Assembly: GCA_028293125.1 (NCBI GenBank)
Contig: JAQGPJ010000061.1
Span: forward strand, 1 to 64,000
Direction: 5' to 3'
DNA from: Verrucomicrobiales bacterium
Lineage (GTDB): Bacteria > Verrucomicrobiota > Verrucomicrobiia > Verrucomicrobiales > V1-33
Length of the DNA stretch: 64,000 nucleotides
Below are positions 35,240 through 42,793 of the stretch, one piece after another. A program made the position numbers and the translations under genes. The notes beneath the pieces are model-generated. The model was not told the DNA's origin and searched no databases. It saw only the letters and a list, made by a program, of their open reading frames with translations. How positions within the stretch are numbered: the first letter of the stretch is position 1; the number at the start of each line of letters is the position of its first letter.

Positions 35240-35542
35240 GGGGTTTGTCCATCATGAATGGAACGGCTGGTCCCCGCCACCGTCATTGGAAGCTCAATTG
35301 TCTAATCGGTGGTGAGGCAATCCGGATGCAGAGAGGAAAAGCCTCAGTGCACTGGATCATGTGCCGTGGCAGAGCCTTGGGCTTCGTCCGGCAAGGTGAC
35401 GACGTGCTTTGGTTCGCCCCTTTGGGGCTAATGCGGGTTTGGAAGGCGAGTGCTTCAATTGTGCACGCAGTGAGTTCACAATCTGCGGATCCTCCGGTAA
35501 CAATTCCCACCGGTGCATGCCACTGATGGGAGAGAGGCTATC
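35240..35542. other. Intergenic region, nothing recognised
   Basis: About 300 bp between two minus-strand genes. It should contain the promoter of the MFS gene and the 3' end of the ketosynthase-like transcript. No clear hairpin, repeat or coding signal was seen. Confidence 0.45.
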
Positions 35543-36628
35543 TCATGCTCCGGACCGCACCTCCAGCGCCGCGGCCTGCATGTTGCCGCCCACCGCCACT
35601 GCCACGGCGGCGGCATGGGAGCTGCCGCCATCGGCAAGGGAGCGCACGGCGAGGACGGACTGCAGAGCAGCGGAGGCGCCAAGGGCCTCGCCCAGCACGG
35701 TGCGGGGGTGCATGATCAGGCCGGGCCAGGAGGAGGCGGTGGCGGCGGACTTCGTGGGAGCGTCGGTTTTGGGATCGCCGCAACAGTCGGTGACCAGCAG
35801 GGGGCCGGGGGCTTCCGGCAACGGTTCCTGCCCCTGTGCCGCCGGCCACGCGGCGGCGATATCCGCGAAAAGCGCCGTCGCCGCTCCTTTGCGCCCGGAC
35901 TGCTGGATGGGATGGGGGCCGTAAATGGCCGCCAGCAGGGGGCCGGGGCCGTTTTTCTCCAGGAGCAGCGCGCCCGCGCCTTCGGACAGCACGGCACGGG
36001 GGGCCAGCAGGGCCAGGGCCTCGGCGGTCAGCCAGTCGGCCTCCTCAGCGCCGATGACCAGGCAGGTGTCCACCAAGCCATCGAGGAGCCACTGCACGGC
36101 GGTCTCCACCGCCGGGAAAAACTGGGCGGTGTCGCCGAGCACGGTGGTGATGGGGGCGGTGATGCCCAACACCGCGGCCACGTGGCTGGCGGGGGCGTTG
36201 AAGACGGTTTCCGGAAACAGCAGGGGACTGGCCGTGGCCGGGTCCTTCAGGACCTCGGCGTGGAACCGGGCGCTGTAGTTCACGGATCCGTTCAGCAGGC
36301 TGCACACGATGCCGGTCCGCAGGCCGCCGGACCAGATGGCCTCCAGCCGCTCCGGCCCGATGGCCTCAAGGGCGGCCGCCGCCGCGAAATGGGAAATGGG
36401 GCTGGCCCGCCGCAGCCGGGGATGCGCCAGAAAAGCGGGCCGGGGATCGGGCTTGGGAACCCGGCGCACCGCCCGCGCGAGGGCGGGATCGCCGGAGGGG
36501 TGCGGCAGGGTGCCGGTTTCCGCAAGAGTCGGTGGCAAACCGCGCGTCACCGCCCACCAAAGCGCCTCCACCCCCCACCCGCCGGAGGAAACAGCTCCAA
36601 TGCCGGCGATGGTGATGCGGTGGGTCAT
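35543..36628 (-). CDS. Ketosynthase-like protein lacking the active-site cysteine (chain-length-factor-like)
   Basis: A 361-residue thiolase-fold protein starting MTHRITIAGIGAVSSGGWGVE. It aligns with the neighbouring ketosynthase, but its nucleophile segment reads TTVLGDTAQFF where the active enzyme has LLSNACASGAN, so the catalytic Cys is replaced by Thr. The late His motifs are also not recognisable. This makes it a non-condensing partner, comparable to the chain-length factors of type II polyketide and aryl-polyene systems. It follows the active ketosynthase by about 105 bp on the same strand. The ATG at 36628 is preferred over a longer frame with a Phe/Ser-rich extension. Confidence 0.78.
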   Translation of the reverse strand: MTHRITIAGIGAVSSGGWGVEALWWAVTRGLPPTLAETGTLPHPSGDPALARAVRRVPKPDPRPAFLAHPRLRRASPISHFAAAAALEAIGPERLEAIWSGGLRTGIVCSLLNGSVNYSARFHAEVLKDPATASPLLFPETVFNAPASHVAAVLGITAPITTVLGDTAQFFPAVETAVQWLLDGLVDTCLVIGAEEADWLTAEALALLAPRAVLSEGAGALLLEKNGPGPLLAAIYGPHPIQQSGRKGAATALFADIAAAWPAAQGQEPLPEAPGPLLVTDCCGDPKTDAPTKSAATASSWPGLIMHPRTVLGEALGASAALQSVLAVRSLADGGSSHAAAVAVAVGGNMQAAALEVRSGA

Positions 36629-36725
36629 GGGTGGGGGAGAAAAATGGGAAGGAGAGAGGAAGGAAAAGAAAAAGGTCAGGGCGCGGGAAAAGCGGGCCGG
36701 CACAGCATGTTGTCAGGCAAAGACT

Positions 36726-36772
36726 GCGTCCATTCAATCCATCAATGCCGCTGCCATGGACGGGATGGACGC
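36726..36772. repeat. Short inverted GTCCAT repeat overlapping the end of the ketosynthase gene
   Basis: Arms of about 17 bp at 36726-36742 and 36756-36772 (GCGTCCATTCAATCCAT against a complement of GCGTCCATCCCGTCCAT) pair with few mismatches. The ketosynthase stop codon (36734-36736) lies in the left arm, so the last residues of that protein (ASIPSMAAALMD) are encoded by the repeat. Confidence 0.6.
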
Positions 36773-38056
36773 AGTGGACGCCATAAACCCCGGCGGTTTC
36801 CGGAAAACCAGCGTGGCATTGGAACCTCCAAAGCCGAAGGAATTCGTCAAAACCGCGCGCAGCGCACGCGCCTCCGGGCGCTGGACCAGCGCAAAGGTGC
36901 ACACCGCATCCGCAGCGTCCACGGCCACATTGGGCGGTAAAAAATCCTCGTGGAGGGCCATCAGGCTGATCACGGCCTCCACGGCTCCAGCCCCGCCGAG
37001 GAGGTGGCCCATGCCGCCCTTGGTGCTGCTGACGGCGATATGCCCCACGTGCTCTCCGGCCCACCGCTGGATGGCGCGGCCCTCGGCGGAGTCATTGAGC
37101 GGGGTGCCGGTGCCGTGGGAGTTCAGATAGTCGATGCCCTCCGCGCTGGTGCCGGCCATGCGGCAGGCCTGGGCCATGCTGTCGAGGGCGGCACCGCCCT
37201 CCGGGTCCGGCTGGGTGAGGTGATGCAGATCCGTGGAGGCCCCGTAGCCGGTGACCTCCGCCAGGATGCGGGCCCCGCGGGCGGTGGCGTGCTCCAAGGT
37301 TTCCAAGGCCAGCAGGGCCGCGCCCTCGCCCAAGGCCAGGCCGTCGCGGGCGCTGTCGAAGGGACGTGGGCGGGTGGTGCTGAGGGCCTTCAAGGAGTCG
37401 AAGCCCGCAAATACCAAGTGGCACAAAGCATCATAGCCGCCCGCTAGGGCGCGCGGTGCCTGCCCCCGCCGCAGCAGCTGGAAGGCGTGGCCGATGGCGT
37501 TGGCCCCGGAGGCGCAGGCATTGGACAGCAGCGTCACCGGCCCCGTGATGCCGAAGGCGCGGGCGGCCATCACAGACTGGGTGTGGGTTTGATAAAAAAG
37601 CGCGCGCGTGGTCTGCCCGCCGCGGCGGTCCGGTTGGGCCAGAGTGCGGCGGTGGAATTCCTCGCCCAGAGTCATGGCCCCCGCGGAGGTGCCCAGGCAG
37701 AGCGGCACGGGCAGGAGGGTGTCCTTTTCGTCCATTCCTCCCTCCGTCCAGCCGGCGGACTTCAGGGTCTCATGCAGGGCGTGCAGCAGCAGATGGCTGC
37801 CGCGGTCCAGCCGGCCCACGGTGCGCGGGGGCAGGCGGTGCGGCGGCATGGTGTCCGGGAGATCCACCTGCCCGGCGGCGCCCACCCGCTGGCGGGTGAC
37901 ATCAAAAAGCGTGACCGGCTTCAGGGAGACCCGGCCTTCGCGCACGGCATCGGCATTGGCCTGCCAGCCGCACCCGTGAGCGGTGACAATGCCGGCTCCC
38001 GTGACCACGACCCGGTGGGGCACAGCGGGGGAAGTATCACCGGAGCGGTAGGCCAT
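36734..38056 (-). CDS. Beta-ketoacyl-ACP synthase (FabF/KAS II-like)
   Basis: A 440-residue condensing enzyme that extends acyl-ACP with malonyl-ACP. The catalytic triad is intact: Cys181 in SNACASGAN, His314 in NSHGTGTPLND, and His351 with Lys346 in STKGGMGHLLGGAG. Length is slightly above FabF (about 412), with short loop insertions. It starts at ATG 38056, only 40 bp from the divergently transcribed AMP-ligase gene, so both directions share one control region. It is paired with the Cys-less ketosynthase-like gene downstream. The combination suggests a specialised acyl or polyene chain, not primary fatty acid synthesis. Confidence 0.9.
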   Translation of the reverse strand: MAYRSGDTSPAVPHRVVVTGAGIVTAHGCGWQANADAVREGRVSLKPVTLFDVTRQRVGAAGQVDLPDTMPPHRLPPRTVGRLDRGSHLLLHALHETLKSAGWTEGGMDEKDTLLPVPLCLGTSAGAMTLGEEFHRRTLAQPDRRGGQTTRALFYQTHTQSVMAARAFGITGPVTLLSNACASGANAIGHAFQLLRRGQAPRALAGGYDALCHLVFAGFDSLKALSTTRPRPFDSARDGLALGEGAALLALETLEHATARGARILAEVTGYGASTDLHHLTQPDPEGGAALDSMAQACRMAGTSAEGIDYLNSHGTGTPLNDSAEGRAIQRWAGEHVGHIAVSSTKGGMGHLLGGAGAVEAVISLMALHEDFLPPNVAVDAADAVCTFALVQRPEARALRAVLTNSFGFGGSNATLVFRKPPGFMASTASIPSMAAALMD

Positions 38057-38096
38057 TGCGGATTGATCGGGGCGGCATTATGCGGGTTATCAGGAG

Positions 38097-39482
38097 ATGG
38101 AGCAGAGGCGTTGTCAATCCCTTTACAGTCAGTGGCGGTCCGTGGCGCGCGGACACCGCGCGGAGGATTTTGCCTTGGAGGATACGCGGTCGGGCCGGCG
38201 CTGGACGTTCCGGGAATTGGCGGACTGGGCGGAATCCCTGCCGCCCGCCGGGGAGGTCACCGTGGCCGGTGGGCGCGGCCTGGCCTTCATTGGACAGGTG
38301 CTGCGCGCGTGGCGCGACGGATCGGTGCTGGTGCCGGTGGAGGAGGAGGAAGCGCGGACGAGGACGCAGGCGGAGGAGAACGAAAAGGAAAAGAGCGCAC
38401 AGGACCAGCAGGCGGCGGGATTTGAGGAGCTGGCCGCCCTGCCCGCCGCCATCGGGCACGTCAAGACCACCTCCGGCTCCACCGGTGCCCCCCGCCGGGT
38501 GCTGATGACGGCTGACCAACTGATGGCGGATGCCTGGAGCATCCTCCGCACCATGGGCCTGCGCGCCGACTGGCCTAACGTGGCCGCCATCTCCCTAGCC
38601 CACTCCTACGGATTCTCCAATCTGGTACTGCCGCTGCTGCTCTACGGCATTCCCCTGATTCTAATGGAAAGTCCCCTGCCGGACGCCCTGCGTCAGGTGC
38701 TGGCGCGGCATCCGGCGGTCACCGTGCCGGCGGTGCCCGCGCTGTGGCGGGCGTGGCACGCAGCGGGGGCGCTCAACCGCAGGGTGAAGCTGGCCATCTC
38801 CGCCGGGGCTCCGCTGACGCTGGATCTGGAGCGCGCGGTTTTTGAGTCCGCCGGGGTCAAAATCCACAACTTTTACGGCAGCAGCGAGTGCGGCGGCATC
38901 GCCTACGACCGCACCATCGTTCCCCGCGCGGACAGCCGCGAGGCGGGCACCGCCATGGACGGCGTGCGCCTGAGCGTGAACACGGACAGCGGCGTGCTGG
39001 AGGTGCGCGGCGACAGCGTGGCGGAGGGCTACGCGGTGCCCGATCCCGCCTTGGCGGACCACGTGTTCACCACCCCGGATCTGGCGTATATCACGGCGGA
39101 CGGCATTGTCCTGCTGCTGGGGCGCACGGGGGAATCCATCCTCGTGGCCGGGCGCAAGATCGCCCCCGCGCTGGTGGAGGAGCGGCTGCTGGCGCTGTCG
39201 GGCGTGCGGCACTGCGTGGTGTTCGGCGTGCCCAGCGCGGACGCCGCGCGGGTGGAGGAGATCGTGGCCGGAGTGCGGCTGGAGGCGGGGGTTGACCTGC
39301 CCTCCCTGCGCGCCGCCGCCGCCCGGGCCCTGCCAGGGGGCTGGCAGCCGCGCCACTGGTTTGAAAACGGCGCGTTGCGGCCGGACGCCCGCGGCAAGAT
39401 TTCCCGCGCCGCTTGGCGCGCTTGGTGGCTGGAGGAAAAAAAGGGCCCGCCCATCATCCCCGCCGGGCGGGATGGCGGATAA
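38097..39482 (+). CDS. AMP-dependent acyl/aryl ligase (ANL superfamily)
   Basis: A 461-residue adenylate-forming enzyme. Visible core motifs: A3 TSGSTGAPRRVL (phosphate loop), A5 NFYGSSECGG, A7 TPDLAYI with the ribose-binding Asp, A8 hinge LVAGRKIAP, and A10 ARGKIS with the catalytic Lys. It is shorter than typical acyl-CoA synthetases (about 540), like DltA-type or ApeH-type acyl-ACP ligases. It may load an acid onto an acyl carrier protein or CoA. An AGGAG lies directly before the ATG, closer than usual. It opens a plus-strand set continuing with the SGNH-like and MBOAT genes. Confidence 0.85.
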   Translation: MEQRRCQSLYSQWRSVARGHRAEDFALEDTRSGRRWTFRELADWAESLPPAGEVTVAGGRGLAFIGQVLRAWRDGSVLVPVEEEEARTRTQAEENEKEKSAQDQQAAGFEELAALPAAIGHVKTTSGSTGAPRRVLMTADQLMADAWSILRTMGLRADWPNVAAISLAHSYGFSNLVLPLLLYGIPLILMESPLPDALRQVLARHPAVTVPAVPALWRAWHAAGALNRRVKLAISAGAPLTLDLERAVFESAGVKIHNFYGSSECGGIAYDRTIVPRADSREAGTAMDGVRLSVNTDSGVLEVRGDSVAEGYAVPDPALADHVFTTPDLAYITADGIVLLLGRTGESILVAGRKIAPALVEERLLALSGVRHCVVFGVPSADAARVEEIVAGVRLEAGVDLPSLRAAAARALPGGWQPRHWFENGALRPDARGKISRAAWRAWWLEEKKGPPIIPAGRDGG

Positions 39483-39673
39483 GCTGCCGTCCGGTCCGGA
39501 GCGGTATCGTCACGGTTTCACCATTCCCCATTCTTTTCCCGGCATCATGCGTTGTGCCGGGAATGGGAATGGGAAAGGGAAAGAGGAATAGGAAGGAAAC
39601 CGCCCTCTCCGGCAAACCGGCCCGCGCCTTTCCCGTATTCCTGCTTTGCTTTGCCACGCCCTTTCCGCCATCC

Positions 39674-40732
39674 ATGACTTTCCACTCCCGCCCCCGCTCC
39701 GAACTGTGGCAGCTTCTCCTCCTGGTGACGGTGATCCTGGCGGTGCCGCTGTTCCTGCCCGCCGACCCCCCGCCCAGCACCGGCAAGCGCGGGGTTTTTG
39801 ACCAGAAGCGTCTGGAGAAGACCATCCAGCGGCAGCCGGAGGTGATCCTGGTTGGCAATTCCATGCTGAACACCCGGATCGAGCGCCCGCTTTTCGATGC
39901 CATGGTGCAGCCGAACCAAACCGCCTACCTAGCCGAGGGCGGCACGCGCAGCCTGGCGTGGTGGCTGTTCATGAAGAACTTCGCGGGGCCGCTGAATCCG
40001 CCGCCGAAGGTGGCCTTCATCTTCTACCGCGACTACGACTTCACCTCCCCCGGCATGAATCTGGAGGGAGCTTGGCTGGACACCATCCGCACGCTCATGA
40101 AACCCGAGGATGAGGACCTGCTGGCCCACCTGCGGAAAACCTCCGGCGCGGAGACCAATCCCCTGCTGGACTCCTACCTGCCCAACAAGCTGTCGCGGGA
40201 CGTGCGGCGGCGGCTGCGGAATCTGGCCGTGGACGCCGGGGCGATGGGCGGGGGATCCGAGGGCGACAACCAGCTGGAGGAGGAGCTGAACGATCTTTTC
40301 GATTTTGAAAACCTGCGGGCCAATGTGCTCGACGCCGGTGCCCTCGCCAACGACGCCGTGCCCCCGGACACCCAAAACTTCTCCATCGATCCGGCCAACA
40401 GCCTGCTGGAGCACTTCAACACCTTCGCCAAGGAGCGCGGCATGCGCCTCGTGTTCTACCGGGTGAAACGCCGGCCCGGCGCGGACAACACCGTCATCCA
40501 GGACGCCACGCTGCGGGAATACACCCGCGAATTCCGCCGATGGGCGGAAAGCCAGGGCCATGCGCTGGTGGATGAGACGGAGGACCCGCGCCTGGTGCTG
40601 TCCATGTACCACGACGGCGACCACCTGAGCCGCGCGGCCCGGAGCGAATACACCCCCATGTTCGTGGAGCGCATCAGCTCCCTGCTGCCCGTGCCGCCGG
40701 CCCCGGCCTCGGCTCCGGCTCCTCAGCCGTGA
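39674..40732 (+). CDS. SGNH-hydrolase-like membrane-anchored protein
   Basis: A 352-residue protein with one N-terminal membrane helix (about 10-28) and an extracytoplasmic part. ILVGNSMLNTRIE at about residue 57 looks like block I of the SGNH fold, with the nucleophile Ser after GN, and DGDHLSRAA near residue 314 looks like the DxxH block V. This is the arrangement of DltD/AlgX-type proteins that work with MBOAT acyltransferases to acylate envelope polymers; an MBOAT gene follows. The C-terminus is Pro/Ala-rich. The start is ATG 39674; upstream codons run through purine-rich repeat sequence. Confidence 0.72.
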   Translation: MTFHSRPRSELWQLLLLVTVILAVPLFLPADPPPSTGKRGVFDQKRLEKTIQRQPEVILVGNSMLNTRIERPLFDAMVQPNQTAYLAEGGTRSLAWWLFMKNFAGPLNPPPKVAFIFYRDYDFTSPGMNLEGAWLDTIRTLMKPEDEDLLAHLRKTSGAETNPLLDSYLPNKLSRDVRRRLRNLAVDAGAMGGGSEGDNQLEEELNDLFDFENLRANVLDAGALANDAVPPDTQNFSIDPANSLLEHFNTFAKERGMRLVFYRVKRRPGADNTVIQDATLREYTREFRRWAESQGHALVDETEDPRLVLSMYHDGDHLSRAARSEYTPMFVERISSLLPVPPAPASAPAPQP

Positions 40733-40826
40733 GGCGGCGTGGCTGAGCGGCTGACCGGCCGGCCAAGCTGACTGGACAATCCATTACTAACCAATAATAT
40801 TGCAGTGAATTTTTTGAAAGCAACCC

Positions 40827-40925
40827 CGGCGGAAGCCGGCTGCATAACCGGGTGGAGCAGGCGTCCCGACTGTCCCGCCGGGCATCCTGCCCGGTGCCGG
40901 AGAATCGGTTTTTCCAGCATTCCGG
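40827..40925 (+). repeat. Triple-hairpin dispersed repeat, copy 2
   Basis: Closely matches the copy at 26438-26532: GGAAGCCGGCTGCATAA start, a decayed GCAGGCGTCCCGACTGTCC palindrome, an intact CCGGGCATCCTGCCCGG palindrome, and the GAGAATCGGTTTTTCCAG tail. Differences are scattered substitutions. Confidence 0.8.
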
Positions 40926-41111
40926 TCAGGCGGCGATGGCAGGAAAACGAAAGCGGCGCCCAAAAGGGTGGAGCGGTTTTCAGCTTGGAAAACAAGGGGG
41001 GCGGCATGCTGCTGTGCGCTTTGGATGGCGGCATTGTGGTGTGTGAAAAGCGGAAAATTAAATCGTTAGTTGAGTGGCCCGGTAAATTGCTAATGCAATT
41101 GCCAAGGCAGT

Positions 41112-41160
41112 GGCACCGGGCGGGACGCCCGGCGGGACAGGCGGGACGCCTGTTCTACCC
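41112..41160 (-). repeat. Triple-hairpin dispersed repeat, inverted partial copy
   Basis: The reverse complement of the middle of the repeat family: GGCACCGGGCGGGACGCCC, then GGCGGGACAGG and GCGGGACGCCTGTTCTACCC. It lies about 60 bp before the MBOAT start codon. Confidence 0.75.
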
Positions 41161-41220
41161 GGGCTGCTGCTGATTCCCTTCCTCCTGCGGCTCCTTTTTC
41201 CCTTCCCCTTATCCCGCTTC

Positions 41221-42645
41221 ATGGAATTTCAAAGCCTGGCTTTTCTCCAGTTCTTCCTCGCGGTCATGGCGGCCTATTGGCTGCTGCGGCGTCGCCGCCC
41301 GCAGAACTGGCTGCTGCTGATCGCCAGCCTGGGCTTCTACGGCTGGGTGCATCCGTGGTGGGTGCTGCTGATCCTGCTGACCTGCGTGGTGGACTTCACC
41401 GCCGCGCGCCTGCTGACGGACCGGCCGCACCAGCGGAAACGGTGGCTGGCGGTGTCGCTGATGACCAACTTCAGCATCCTGGCGGTTTACAAGTATTTCA
41501 ACTTCTTCGCCGGATCCGTGGCCGATCTGGGCCATCGGATGGGCTGGGAAATCCAGCCCTGGGTGCTGCACGTGGGCCTGCCCGCCGGCATCTCGTTCTA
41601 CACCTTCCAGAGCGCCAGTTATGTGGTGGATGTTTACAGGCGAAGGATGGAGGTCCGCCGGTCGCTGCCGGAGTATATTCTGTTCGTCTCCTTCTTCCCG
41701 CATCTGGTGGCCGGCCCCATCCAGCGCGCGCACTTCCTGCTGTCGCAGATCGAGCGGGAGCGGGTGTTCGACGCCCGTGTGGCTAGGGGCGCAGTGCTGC
41801 TGATCCTGTGGGGGTTCTTCAAGAAGCTGGTGATCGCGGACAACGCGGCGCTGATCGTGTCGAAGATCTTCTCCTTGGATAGCCCTACCTTTCCGGTGCT
41901 GTGGTCGGGGGTGTTCGCCTTCGGGGTGCAGATCTACGCCGACTTCTCAGCCTACACGGATATCGCCCGCGGCATTTCACGGCTGCTGGGATTCGAGTTG
42001 TGCCGGAACTTCGACCACCCCTACTCCGCGGACTCGCCGCAGGACTTCTGGCGGCGCTGGCACATCAGTCTCAGCAACTGGTTCCGTGACTATGTCTATA
42101 TCCCCCTCGGCGGCAGCCGGTGCTCCCTGGCCATGCAGTGCCGGAATCTGCTGCTGACCTTCCTGCTCAGCGGCCTGTGGCACGGGGCGGCGTGGAACTT
42201 CGTGCTCTGGGGGGCCTGGCACGGCATGCTGCTGGTGCTGTGGACGCTGTGGGCCAAAGCCCCCGCCGCCGTCCGCCCGGAGCGCGCGCCGCGCTTCGTC
42301 AGGGTCATCCTGACCTTTGTGCTGGTGCATATCGGCTGGCTGATGTTCCGGGAGTCCAGCGCCGTCCACCTGTTCCGGCACCTCACGCTCAATCCCTTCG
42401 CCGCCGACGGCGTGCAGTGGCGCATGGGGCTGTTCTTCACGGCCCAGACGCTGCTTTTCGCCTTCCCCCTCTACCTGCACCCGCTGGTGGACCGGTGGCT
42501 GGCCCGCCGTCCGGAGACGGTGGCCGCCCACTTTCCCGGCTGGCGCTGGACGCTGGCTCTGTTGGCGCTGGGCGCACTGCTTTACACAGGGCTGATCCTG
42601 ATGCGGAGTCCGTCCACTTCAGATTTCATTTACTTTCAGTTTTGA
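41221..42645 (+). CDS. MBOAT O-acyltransferase (AlgI/DltB-like)
   Basis: A 474-residue polytopic membrane protein of the MBOAT family. Family landmarks are GISFYTFQSASYVVDVYR, FFPHLVAGPIQRA, DFWRRWHISLSNWFRDYVYIPLGG, and WHGAAWNFVLWGAWHG, which contains the catalytic His. MBOATs of this type take an acyl group from the cytoplasmic side and pass it across the membrane to a polysaccharide or teichoic-acid-like acceptor, usually with an SGNH-domain partner. The start is ATG 41221; the frame upstream reads through a dispersed repeat and is spurious. Confidence 0.92.
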   Translation: MEFQSLAFLQFFLAVMAAYWLLRRRRPQNWLLLIASLGFYGWVHPWWVLLILLTCVVDFTAARLLTDRPHQRKRWLAVSLMTNFSILAVYKYFNFFAGSVADLGHRMGWEIQPWVLHVGLPAGISFYTFQSASYVVDVYRRRMEVRRSLPEYILFVSFFPHLVAGPIQRAHFLLSQIERERVFDARVARGAVLLILWGFFKKLVIADNAALIVSKIFSLDSPTFPVLWSGVFAFGVQIYADFSAYTDIARGISRLLGFELCRNFDHPYSADSPQDFWRRWHISLSNWFRDYVYIPLGGSRCSLAMQCRNLLLTFLLSGLWHGAAWNFVLWGAWHGMLLVLWTLWAKAPAAVRPERAPRFVRVILTFVLVHIGWLMFRESSAVHLFRHLTLNPFAADGVQWRMGLFFTAQTLLFAFPLYLHPLVDRWLARRPETVAAHFPGWRWTLALLALGALLYTGLILMRSPSTSDFIYFQF

Positions 42646-42651
42646 GGGGGG

Positions 42652-42786
42652 AGGGGGTTATTAGTTATTGGTTATTAGTTATTGGGTGCCGCAGCATTCA
42701 GGCTGTCCACTCAGTCCATCCAGTGCACTCAGTCCATCCCAGCAGCCTTTACCCTGAGCCCGCTCCCCAATAACCAATAACCCCCT
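42652..42786. repeat. Inverted arrays of TTATTGG/TTATTAG units enclosing GTCCA units
   Basis: The left array (about 42652-42686) has four units of TTATTAG/TTATTGG; the right array (about 42765-42785) has the complement CCAATAACCAATAACCCCC. Between them lies a GTCCACTCAGTCCATCC array (about 42704-42740). It fills the gap between two convergent genes. Confidence 0.85.
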
Positions 42787-42793
42787 TCTCCTC

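Larger units (their letters stand above)
40733..41220. other. Intergenic region with two inverted dispersed repeats
   Basis: About 490 bp between the SGNH-like and MBOAT genes. A triple-hairpin repeat (40827-40925) and an inverted partial copy (41112-41160) bracket about 190 bp of sequence without recognisable coding. The pair resembles a miniature element, but I see no target-site duplication. Confidence 0.6.

Noticed and set aside
42652-42786. Possible CRISPR array
   Set aside because: Units are about 7 bp, directly adjacent and inverted, with no spacers and no cas genes.
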